Shown here one piece after another: positions 10,591-21,238 of a stretch of 64,000 nucleotides of DNA. The stretch comes from Sanderia malayensis (Eukaryota; Cnidaria; Scyphozoa; Semaeostomeae; Pelagiidae). The notes below the pieces were generated by a model that was not told the origin of the DNA, ran no database searches, and worked only from the letters and a program-made list of their open reading frames with translations. A program made the translations under genes and the position numbers. The DNA lies in the NCBI GenBank assembly GCA_013076295.1, contig RQOL01000918.1:62001-126000 (forward strand), in the 5' to 3' direction. Numbering within the stretch: the first letter of the stretch is position 1; every line of letters starts with the position of its first letter.

Positions 10591-11648
10591 CCCGCCTCTA
10601 ATTATTTGCACAATTAGATTTTGCCTAATTTAATTTAGTTGTCCACATTATCGATAGGCTATAATTAAAAATATATGCAATTATTTATCGCTGAGTAAGT
10701 ATTATGCATGTTGTTTTTTTTCTAACAAGCTATCATTATAAGTTAAGAAACTTCTTTATCGCTGTTTTGCTTAATAATGTCAATAATTTTTGCCTTTCTT
10801 TTCATGGCAAGAACAGGTTACGTTTTGTTCAGGCATCATGTTTTTATTTGATATTTCAAGTTTATAACTGTTCTAATTTATCTTCTGTTTCTTACCATAG
10901 TTTTGAAAGACACAAGGCCCGGTAAGAAATGAATTAATTTAATGCACTTCTTCCTTCCCACTATTCTATTCAGCTCTTTAATTATTTGTTTCCCTTATAA
11001 AAAGAGGCCCATTTTCATAGATTTTCAAATAACGGACACCTCTCTTTCACAAACTTCTTTCAATTACGAAATGATATTCTCCTTCTTCAATGGTTTATAA
11101 ATGTAACCCATGTACAATGAATTACTCTTTACCACAGATAAAAACATCATTTTTGTTTTATGCATCTGGAATATTATGAACAAACTTTTATGGGGCCTCT
11201 TTTAACAAATTGACTCTGTAAACAGATTTGTTGATTTCTTAACAACTGCACTGGATTCAACAGATTAATTTTCAATACATACATGTTTTCTTGGTCTCTT
11301 TTTGTGATTCTTTTTCTTCATGTCAACAATAATTGTGATTCCAATTTACTCTCTTCCATTTTAGGGACTGTTTACATAACAGAAACGAGCACAGTTTAAC
11401 GTAAGGTTTTTAATAAAATTTACATTATATTACATAGCATTGGTTTTATAATAATGATAATGGTTTACAAAATTATATTTGACACTACCCTTCCTCGAAA
11501 TATATAATATTTACTTCTTTCTTTTGCAGCTTTACCCAAGGCTCTAATTTTTTCCATTGTTGTTGCTATTGAGGCCAAGCAATAACATTTACAATAATAC
11601 TGCCTAATTCAATTTGTCCCTACTTCTTTCCATATCACAACTTGCACC
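10580..11648 (+). other. Spliced 5' untranslated region of Rep-helicase gene, H1
   Basis: Four leader exons are suggested by conserved splice sites. Exon 1 ends TTTATCGCTGA before GTAAGT (about 10693). A 21-base exon (about 10901-10921) sits between CCATAG and GTAAGA. A third exon of about 36 bases (near 11366-11401) sits between ATTTTAG and GTAAGG. The fourth begins after TTGCAG near 11530 and runs into the ATG at 11649. The same small exons are in H3 (45617-45637, 46074-46109). Confidence 0.5.
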
Positions 11649-14600
11649 ATGCCGCACAAATCCAGGAAAAGTATAACGGGCGACAGACGTGGAAATCAAG
11701 TGCAGGAGAATGTGCAGCATTGCAGAGAGGCACAAGTTTCCAGCACAGTATCCCATTCCACAAATACAGCCAATGGAGATGGACATGGAACCAGAGCTTC
11801 CCATTCAGAACCAAGGGCTTCCAGCAGCAGGACAACCTGTAGACAAAGAGATGCACGGCGCAGTTCCAGTACCTGATGAAAATCACATACCAGAACCTGT
11901 TGAAGATCAGCAATTGCAAGTGGACAACCCTGTCCCCGAGACCAATGAAGCTGAAAACCTCACCCCCTTCTCCCCATTGCCACACCACTTGAACAAAATG
12001 AACAGAACATGTATTCATTGTGGTGCAAAGTACTTCAAAGAAAAACAAAACACAAAAACAATACAATAAATTTTGCATGGGAGGTTTAATCGCTCTGGAT
12101 CAAATTGAACCACCTCCAAATAGTCATGCATTTATACACTGGTGATACTGCCGAATCAAAATATTTCTTAAAGCACTTCCGCCAATACAACTCACTAATG
12201 GCAATGGCATCATGGAAGGCTAAAATTGTACGTCATGCCAGAACTGGACCACCAGTTATCACAATTCATGGAAAGGCATACCACATGACAGGTAATTGAT
12301 ACAATATGTTTCCAGTCATTATCAATATAATTATTATTTGTTTATGCTGGCTACAGTTGAATTTCTATTTACCTAACTTATGCTTTGATCATTAACAGGT
12401 GTAACAGAAACAGACAGATCCAGAAAATATGCAGAACTTACATCATGGATACGCAACAAGCATTGCAGGAACGGCAAAACACTGCAAGGAACGACGTCTT
12501 GATTTGGACATTGTTGCACTTCTCCAGAATGAATTAATGGCAGTCAATCGATTTGCACAACATTATCGAAGCATGGGTGAAATATTGGAGGAACAGCGCA
12601 GCAAGCTATTGCAAACAATCAGCCTGTTCCGACATTCAAAATGATCATACAGGTCGCCCACAACAAGATCGCAGATACGATAATCCTACTGCCAGAGAAA
12701 TTGCAGCTATATACACAGTACAAATGGAGGTGCACCAAATCCTGAGACAGAGAATGCAAGTTCAAACAAGACGCGGAGATCTCATGAAGATTTACGCAAC
12801 CAGTCCAATTGCCGATCCTCTCACGTATCCATTGATATTCTTTCATGGTGACAAGGTTACAGTTTGGACCTTCAACGATTGCCCAGCACACGTAGGGGTG
12901 AACACCATAACAATCGTAACCGTCGTACCAGACTAACCTCTCCGAATACTATTTATACAGAATCCAGGTCAGGGATGCATTCTCAGCCATCCACATTGCA
13001 TCACTTCTATTTCAACAGTATCTGGTAGATGCATATACGAAGATAGAAGGCAATAAACTGCACTGGATTATGAACAATCAACGTCAGCTTCGTGTTGACA
13101 CATACGAGGCCTGATGGATCATCTCCACAGAAGAGCTGAAATCGAAAACCAGATGGCCAGGGCTAACAATCCGAATCAGCCCATACATATCGATGTTGGC
13201 CGTGTTATCATTCTACCTCACCTTTCCAGGCAGCCAAAGAAACATGTATCAACATTTTCAAGATGCAATGACAATCGTAAGGAAGTATGGCAAGCCAGAC
13301 ATCTTCCTCACAATGACTGCCAATCCTAAATGGAAGGAGATTGAAGAAAACATCATCAGACGGCCATGATCGACCAGACATTGTCACACGAGTATTTCAA
13401 CTCAAACTCAAAGAACTACTCGAAGACATACTACACAACACATTCTTGGACATGTCACAGCACACGTGTATGTCATAGAATTTCAGAAGAGAGGACTACC
13501 ACATGCACACATGATCCTGTTCTTTCGAAAGCTGATAAACCCAGAACACCACAACAGGTATTGTTGACATGTACTAATAATTCTTACTCACATTTTATTT
13601 ACACCAATGCCATGATGCACATGCTAACTACAACTATTCTGTAGTCATTTTATATAAAATTGTTAATTATCATAATCATTATCAGGTGGATCCACTGATA
13701 TCAGCAGATATTCCAGACCCACAGGATGCAAAATACCACAAGTTGGTCCTCAAATACATGACACATGGACCCTGTGGAGTTTTAAATCCTCAATGCGTGT
13801 GCATGGAAAACAACAAATGCAAAAAGCACTTTCCGAAAGAACAAGTTGCTGAAGCTCAAATTAATGTCAACGGCTATCCTCTCTACAGACGACGCTGTCA
13901 TCATCCAGTCAATCTGAATGATCACATTTTCGATGATATAGGGGTAGTGCCACACAACAGACACCTACTCATCAAATATCAGTGTCATATCAACATGGAA
14001 ATATGCAGCACAGTAAAAAGTGTCAAGTACATTTTCAAATATATCCCTAAAGGACATGATATGGCACATGTTGAAATTCTTGAAGAAAGTCAACAGCAAG
14101 TACCTCAAGACATTGAACGAGGTGCGCCGACACATCAACGCAAGATATATTGGACCAAATGAAGCTGTCTATTGGCTTATGCAGTTCCCCATCCACGACA
14201 AAAGCCACATAGTCAAACAGCTTTCTGTTCATCTGCCATTTGAGTAGAGTAACTCAAGTGCAGCCGAGACCTTGTAAGCAAAAGTTTGCACTCAGACTTT
14301 TGCTATTGCATACACGAGGAGCCACTTCATTTGAAGATCTTCGTACAGTGAAAGGTAATCTATGTGATTCCTTCAAGATGCAGCATTAGCTCTAGGGCTA
14401 TTAGAAGATGATGCCGAAGTCACACGTTGCTTTGATGAAGCTGCCATCTTCATTTGGCCTTCGCAACTCAGACAGTTGTTTGCATCATTGCTACTCTTTC
14501 AAACGCCATCAGACATCAGAACTCTCTTCAACGCCTTCAAAGAAGCAATGAGTGAAAAATTTGTCAGACGTGATCAACTCAACAAACCAGACATAACCTT

Positions 14601-17600
14601 CCAAGACAGACACATGTATCAATGTCTACATGATATTGACAACAATTTGAAGGTTCATGGTTTGTCCATCACGAATTACGATCACCTTCCTCAGCTACCG
14701 GCCGACTTTGTCATTCAAGAACAAGGTGATTTACAACTTAACATGATGATATTCACTGTAATAATTTAGCCAACATATACTTCTATTGATCCCAAATGAA
14801 ACTGTTGTTTATGTTTTCAGAGGACGATCACATAGATGTTGAACATGAAAGAGAGCAAGGACAACAAATGCACGTTGCATTGAATCTAGAACAGCGAGTT
14901 GTTTACACAGCCATTATTCAAGCAATTGACCCGCAATCTCAACAGAACTGTCATTTTCTCGACGTACGAGCTGGCACAGGGACAACATTTCTCTACAACA
15001 TGTTGGTTCGTAATCTTCATGCATCTGGGCACAAAGTCCAGTGTATGGCTTGGTCAGGTATGGCAGCTACACTGCTTATTGAAGGCAGAACATCACATTC
15101 ACAATTCCAAATTCCAATACCATTGAAGCTGGAATCAACATGCAATGCCAAGAGACAGAGCAGAAGAGCACAAGTGTTGCGTGAAACAGCCCTGTTCATG
15201 TGGGATGAAGCTTCAATGATACCAGCATTGGCATTACAAGCAGTTGACAGACTGCTTCAGGATATCACACGAGTTGACAAGTCATTTGGTGGCAAATTCA
15301 TGTTACTTGGTGGTGATTTCAGACAGGTCTTACCTGTTGTTCCCAAAGCAGGAACAGAGAAAATCGTATCAGAGTCTTAAATCATGTGAAATCAATGATC
15401 TGTGGGCACAGTTTCAACAACATCGCCTGCACACAAACATGAGAGCTGTTCAAGATGAATCGTACAGAGAATTCTCAAAATGGCTCCTAAGACTCGGCAA
15501 CAAACAAGAACCATATGATGCACTTGACAACATCACTTTGCCACATCAAATATGCACATCTTCGCAAGAGGAAATGCTCAACTTCATATATCCCCAGCCT
15601 AATACACCACAGTTGGGCCTCATGCTGGATCCCGTAACCATTTCAGAACGTTGTTGTCTAACCCCAGAGAATGACTTCTCATATGAAATCAATGACATCA
15701 TTCTGGAAAACTAAAACCTCCTGACAGAACATACTACAGCACAGATAGTGTGATAACAGAGGATCCAAATGAGGAGGCGGCATATCCAATTGAGTTTCTC
15801 AACAATCTAATTCCTAATGGAATGCCATTACACCGACTTAGACTCAGGGTATACTTTTTCTATATGTTCAAATTATACATTAACTCTACACTTATTTTAA
15901 ATATTAATATTGGTCCTCCGTTGATACACATTGTAATCTCGAACTATCCTTATTTAAAGGCCTACGGTAATCAAAAAGAGTGATATGATTTTTTTTGCAT
16001 TTCATGGTAAACCTACTCGAACTGATCCTAAAACCGTTTCCAGAATGAAAATTGATCCAGTAGAATTGTTTTTACAAGCCCGCAAAATTATTGATTTTGC
16101 CATTTCAACTGCGACAAACGTGACATAATAACCAGGAACCATTCCAAGTTTTTGTATTGAAGTGTATTGTAGCTTTTTGCTTCACTCCGTCTAGCTCAAT
16201 AAATAACTAATTAATTAAAAATCGCACCCAAAGGCATGTATCTTAAAGTGTTTTTACAAACTTTAAAATTTTTTTCATAATTTTAGAAAGCGATTTCGGG
16301 GGAGTAATTGGGGTCTGAATTGGGGCAGTTTTGGTTGTGACGTCAAACTGCGGGAGGTCGATCAACTGCGGCAGAGAGCGGAAGCAAACAACGGGGATTA
16401 TGAGTGTTGAGATGAAATATACTTTTGCATTTGACTTGACTGAGTCGCATATGATGTATATGTGTGAAAGAATCCAGAGATGTTTTCAGAATTTACATGG
16501 ATTATTTACGCTCAGAGTTGGCTTTTTAAGATATATCTGATGCTGCTAAGTTGTTGTCAGTCCAGTCTTATCAAAACGAATTACTTTTACATCACGTCTG
16601 GCTGGAACGCCAAGTTGCTACAGTGTTTTCATCGGGGTAGAACTTGGAGAAATAAAATAGAACTAATCGCAATATTCTGCATAGCAATTCATCATCACAG
16701 TCAGATGTGTTACAAGTTTTCTGTTGAAACACGATGGTTCCAAAATTCGAAATGGACAAAAAATGAACTGGTGTTTCCGTGGCTTTATGTTTTAATTTCT
16801 GTCTGGCCTATATGTGTATTGTGAGCAAAATGCACGCCTTCAGCTCTCCTTCTCTGTTTCATTTCATTTCAAATTTGTTTTGAAAACGGCTGCTTGAAAA
16901 TCCCATTTATTAACTAACTGCTGTAACAGCTTCCTTTGCCTGGTCTTCTAACAACAACCCTGCCATCTTGTTTGTTACTAGTTTTACTCACACAGCTCTG
17001 CAATCCATGATTTCTGGCAAACTTCCTTTGTGAATGCTTCCAGCTGCTTGGAAATCCGACCGCGCGGAGTAAGATGTGTTTCGACTGACCACGCGGTTTG
17101 TAGTACCCTGTTTCAAAGGGCCTCTATAGCGGTACCGTAAGTTCGATTTTTTTGGTTAATAGTTGAAACGACGCGCGAAAAGTTATAGTATTGTACCCTA
17201 GGAAGCGATTTTTTAATAAGGGCTGGGGCTACGCATAGTGCAGATTTGAAAACTTTTCCCGATACTCTCCCATTATAGAAGTCGATTTGTGTCCTGGTTA
17301 TGACGTCATACCATGTCGCAGTCGGTGCCCCATTTCAAAGCCAAATTTAGTATACTTATTGTGATGCAATAAAAACAAAACAGGCACCAAAGTAATCAGT
17401 AAAGAATGAAATTTCATTTTATGAAAAAAAACGGGAAAGTGATTTTTGATTGCAGTAGGCCTTTAAGGTTGGTGCAACAATCATTCTTCTGAGGAATTTG
17501 ACTCCAAAGAAAGGTCATTGTAACGGCACAAGACTCATTGTACGCCATCTCCGATGTAATGTGATCACAGCAGAGATCATCACGAAGGAACACAGAGGCC

Positions 17601-17887
17601 AGCAGGTCATGATTCCCAGAATAACTTTGTCAACACAAGACACTGAGATGCCGTTCAACATCAAACGACGGCAATTTCCAGTCAGACTAGCATACTGCCT
17701 TACTATCAACAAGGCACAGGGATAATCTCTGATGTATGCTGGTTTGTATTTACCTAAGCCCGTGTTCACACATGGTCAGTTATATGTGGCCATGTCCAGA
17801 GCAACATCTTTTGACGGGCTCAAAGTATTCCTCCCAGAGGAAACACACAGGAAGATAAAAAACATTGTCTTCCAAGAAGTCCTGTAA
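11649..17887 (+). pseudogene. Helitron Rep-helicase gene, H1 copy (inactivated)
   Basis: The product would combine a HUH replication initiator with a Pif1-type helicase, the enzymes of rolling-circle Helitron transposition. Visible in order: the N-terminus MPHKSRKSITGD (11649), a zinc finger CIHCGAKYFKE (near 12010), the HUH motif GLPHAHMI (HAH at 13502-13510), the KYIFKYIPKGHD region with candidate tyrosines (near 14027), a degenerate Walker A, Walker B WDEASMIP (near 15204), GGDFRQVLPV (near 15310), and a C-terminal SRATSFDGLKV before the stop at 17885. Introns fit after HMTG, after PQQ (13558-13685), near 14758-14822, and after LRLR (15849-17467). Disruptions include frameshifts near 12460, 12950, 13080 and 15378, a TAA near 17723, and an internal deletion in the N-terminal acidic region. 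It is not functional as read. Confidence 0.85.
15958..17462. mobile_element. 1.5-kb TTAA-flanked DNA transposon/MITE inside an H1 intron
   Basis: The ends are near-identical inverted repeats: AGGCCTACGGTAATCAAAAA at the left, and AGGCCTACTGCAATCAAAAA on the complement at the right. TTAA flanks both sides (15954-15957, 17463-17466). TTAA duplication is known for piggyBac and Kolobok elements, but no transposase is visible and the short frames at 16331-16824 are unrecognised. It sits wholly inside the fourth Rep-helicase intron, with its right TTAA one base from the acceptor TTTAAG. Confidence 0.8.
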
Positions 17888-19220
17888 AGGTCTTAACAAA
17901 CTTTTGAGCATAAATTGCGTTCCTCACAGAGGGTGTCAGTCTACCAAAATGCACATACACAAAATATGGGGCTCAGATTGTGGTTACAGTGTGATGTTCC
18001 CTGTTGTGATATCAGCACAACACTCAGAAAGCAAAGCCATAAAAAGCTTTGAACATTGCTGGCTTGCCACGCCACTCCAGTCAATAAGATCCGCCAAGAA
18101 CGATCTGCACACTTTCACGACACTCCATTGTCCGAGGGTGTTCGCCAACAGCAACAACACGATCTGGGTCCTTGGTACCACCCTTATCAGAAGAGGTATG
18201 TTTTTCCATGATGTCTGATATTGCCTATGGGAGTATGGCTTTCCTTTTTTCTGTGAAAACTGCATTTAAAAAACTTTAGCCTCTTTTCCATCAATGGCCA
18301 CCGGTAACGTAACATCGCTAACTTTGAAAGTAAGATTAAAAATTTCAAACAGCTGGGCTTGGCATCACAAAAAGATCATCAAATAGGGCAACTGGAAGTT
18401 GGTAAACTATTTACAAATTTACAGTGGACATTTTCAATGCATGTTACAGGTAATACAGATCTTATTTTTAACTCATTCCCAATTAATTTTCCTGAAGTTG
18501 CTACACCAGCTTAATTTAAGTTAGGCCATGCTAACTGCACTGATTTAAACGAAATCGAAAATTTAGATTTTTTATTTTATACCTTGATACTTTACTTCTT
18601 TCCAAAATAAATGTTTTATGCCCTGACTACATGTGCCTGCCAGTGCTAGCTTGGATTTAAAATGATTCTTGAAGTATTTACCAATTTATGGGTTTTTTAC
18701 ATTGCATCTCACAAGCAGAATATATTGACATCCCTATGAAACTATTTTTATCTTCAATATTAATGATGGATGAAGTATTCATAGACCAGTGGAAAGATAA
18801 TTTTCACTTATCTTGCATTTCAAATATCCTTTTCCATGTAATCCACAAGGGCTATTGATCATGATGGCTGCACAACTATCATGTTGTCCTATTATCCTGT
18901 AACTATCATATTGTCATTCCATTGATTATTAATTCTTCCTTTTTTTCTCGTATGATTCTTAGTGATCAAATATTGAAGTGCTTAACCCAAGTTGTCAATG
19001 TCACTAATACTTGCTATTAACACCATGCAAATGTAAAATGACCGAAACAAACATTTACTACACTATGCATGAAAAGTCAATGGAAACTTTGAAAAACTCA
19101 TGGAAGGGGAATTCTGTTAATGTAAGTTTCTATCACATTGTAATTTAAGCAGCTGTGTGTCAGGTTATTGCATAATTATAATAGACTTATATGGGACACT
19201 GGTAAAATAACGATGCAATA
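17888..19220 (+). other. Helitron 3' region, H1
   Basis: This is non-coding sequence after the helicase stop. The part to about 18260 matches H2 at 28970-29370, and 18270-19215 matches the complement of about 27000-27960, at perhaps 80-85% identity by eye. The inner kilobase-long insert of H2 is absent here. Similarity fades after GTCAGGTTATTGC near 19172. No convincing CTRR terminus is visible. Confidence 0.55.
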
Positions 19221-19379
19221 TTCCATGTCAATGCAAAAATCGCCAATACGGGGCTTATTTTGTAAAAATAAGGTCAATGTCTCTAACTTTATTCTACACC
19301 CCCCTAAGGTGCTGTGTACTATCTGGAAACATGACTAAAAGCAAATACTAAGGTGAGCCTAGGGAGCTAAACTATTGTA

Positions 19380-19850
19380 CAGGAGGTCTAAGGAGGCATC
19401 AGCGTGAGCAAATGCAGCATGCGAAGTGCGCCCTATCAGTCAATGTTTCTTGATAATAGATAGACAGGCTAACGTAGCGAGCTAACGCATTGTACGTGGG
19501 GTTGAAAGAGTCATGAGCATAAGCGAATGCAGCACACGAAGTGCGCCCTACCCATCAATGTTTCGTGATAATAGAAAGACAGGCAAGCGTAGCGAGCTAA
19601 CCCATTGTACGTGGGGTTGAAAGAGGCATGAGCATAAGCGAATGCAGTACATGAAGTGCGCCCTATCAGTCAATGTTTCTTGACAATAGATGCGCATGTG
19701 AGCGTAGCGAGCTAACGCCTTGCACGTGGGGTTGAAAGAGACATGAGCATAAGCGAATGCAGTGCACGAAGTCTGCCCTACCAATCAATGTTTCTTGATA
19801 ATAGATGGACAGGCGAGCATAGCGAGCTAACCCATGGTAAGTGGGATAGA
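19380..19850 (+). repeat. GC-rich hairpin-unit array (~114-bp units)
   Basis: Four to five units contain AGCGAATGCAG, a GAA-loop stem, GTGCGCCCTATCAGTCAATG, ATAGATAGACAGGC and AACCCATTGTACGTGGGGTTGAAAG. Stems vary between units (GCATGC, GCACAC, GTACAT, GTGCAC as left arms). There is no gene. Confidence 0.8.
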
Positions 19851-20226
19851 CGTATGATGTATGTAGGTATGAATGTATGTATGTAGGTATGTATGTATGT
19901 ATGTATGTATGTATTTATGTATGTATGTATGTAGGTATGTAGGTATGTAGGTATGTATGTATGTATGTATGTATGTAGGTATGTAGGTATGTAGGTATGT
20001 ATGTATGTATGTATGTAGGTATGTATGTAGGTACATAGGTATGTATGTATGTATGTATGTATGTATGGATGTATGTTTGTATGTATGTATATATGTAGGC
20101 ATGTAGGTATGTATGTATGTATGGGCATGAGGGTCAGCGAATGCTGCCCGCAAAGCGCGCCCATCAGAGTAAGCTGTTTTACTTGAGGGGCTCGGGCGAA
20201 CGAGCAAAGCGAGTGATGACCCCTAG
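19851..20226 (+). repeat. TATG/TAGG microsatellite and GC-rich end module
   Basis: A TATG array with interspersed TAGG units runs to about 20123. A GC-rich module (20124-20226) then ends in GAGTGATGACCCCTAG, the same terminus as at 205 and 61640. Reading frames in it are simple tyrosine/isoleucine/histidine/threonine repeats caused by the array. Confidence 0.85.
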
Positions 20227-20545
20227 TATAAACACAAAACGGGTTTCAATAGCGAATTTCTTTAGCAGAATTATACTCAGAATTTCATAAATTTTTAAAT
20301 TAAAACATAATTTAAATTGTATCAAATTGTTTTATAATAATATTTAAAGAAAACTGCAAAAAGGCTCCTTGAGAAATGTTCACAAAAATTTATCGATTTG
20401 GAGTAATTAAAGTGCCAATAATTATAATTTCTTTCACTCAAAAGCGTGCAAATTCTCTCTCATTTAAAAGATAATGATTTCAAATTTAAAGGCGGGCTGA
20501 ACATTATCGAGGGGTAAAAAATCCAGATGGCAACATTGCCCACCC

Positions 20546-20695
20546 ATGCGGACTAGCGCATCAGAAGCAGCACCAAGCACAACCCCGATAGCTGTGCACA
20601 GTTGCCTGCAGGCCTACCACAGGCTGGCGTGCACAGGACATGAAGCCCAGAATGCTCTCAAGCAAACAGATCTGAAAAGTTGGGCGGAAGAATAA
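20546..20695 (+). CDS. Small ORF of 49 codons, hypothetical
   Basis: ATG at 20546 opens a frame of 49 codons ending TAA at 20693-20695. The segment is clearly richer in GC than its surroundings, and the peptide (MRTSASEAAPSTTPIAVHS, then CLQAYHRLACTGHEAQ, NALKQTDLKSWAEE) has coding-like composition. I do not recognise it. It could be an exon remnant rather than a gene. The rest of 20227-21230 is AT-rich, including loosely repeated phrases like CAAATCCGCAATTTC (20870-21180), with no gene. Confidence 0.25.
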   Translation: MRTSASEAAPSTTPIAVHSCLQAYHRLACTGHEAQNALKQTDLKSWAEE

Positions 20696-21238
20696 GACTT
20701 TGAAAAAAATAATATGTTAACACGAATTGCTTATGTGTTCACAAGTCTATAGGACGAAGGGCTTAATCTCAGAAAATAGTGGCAACAAGGTGGCAACAAC
20801 ACTACTTCGTACAATAACCTGTTCCTATGGAAGCCGAAAAGGGTCAATCTCGATTTCATTTACAAATCCTGAAATATATTACAAATCTTCGTTTCAGAAA
20901 AAAATCTGCATTCATAAATTTATCAAATACACAATTGACTTGAAAATCCCAAAATATTTTTCAAATCCGCATTTCCATTTCCAAATCTTCAAATTCTTTA
21001 GCAAATCCACAATTTACTTTTCATATCCGCAAATTTGTTCCAAATCGACATTTCAATTAACAATCCCGAAATGCTTTTGAAATTGACATTCCAATTTGCA
21101 AATCCCGAAATATTTACCAAATCCACAATTCACTTTTCAATCCTCATATATGTTCCAAATCGATATATTTCCCGAAATGATTTCCCAAAAAGTGCGCCCT
21201 TTTATTTTAAAAAAATATCCCAAGGCTTGTAGTTGAAA

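Larger units (their letters stand above)
4900..19220 (+). mobile_element. Helitron copy H1, ~9.9 kb plus two nested insertions
   Basis: The unit aligns by eye along its whole length with H2 (inverted, 27000-36889), and its 5' half with H3 (42045-47391). Shared landmarks are an AT-rich 5' end (GTATTGCATGATT), a tandem cassette array, a small spliced accessory gene, a 21-bp palindrome, a promoter-like block, a spliced Rep-helicase gene and about 1.3 kb of 3' sequence. Removing the foldback element (6050-9006) and the TTAA element (15958-17462) leaves about 9.85 kb, matching H2 at about 9.9 kb. Protein differences from H2 are common, so the two look like separate old insertions rather than a recent duplication. 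Classical Helitron ends (5' TC, 3' hairpin plus CTRR) were not pinned down, so the borders are approximate. Confidence 0.75.

Noticed and set aside
11635..12078. 147-codon minus-strand frame opposite the H1 Rep exon
   Set aside because: It is the antisense shadow of the acidic, proline-rich linker; the plus strand carries the conserved Helitron protein.
16331..16824. Possible transposase inside the TTAA element
   Set aside because: The two frames (69 and 114 codons) overlap in different phases and show no DDE or zinc-finger motif.
18270..19220. A host gene shared by the 3' flanks of H1 and H2
   Set aside because: The region has no conserved reading frame in either copy and is better explained as Helitron 3' sequence.
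19778..20207. Long open frames rich in HTYIHTYI or MYVCMYVC at the TATG/CATA arrays (also 941-1364, 37028-37865, 41277-42103, 62370-62663)
   Set aside because: They are translations of tetranucleotide repeats and GC units; frames are open only because the repeat lacks stops.
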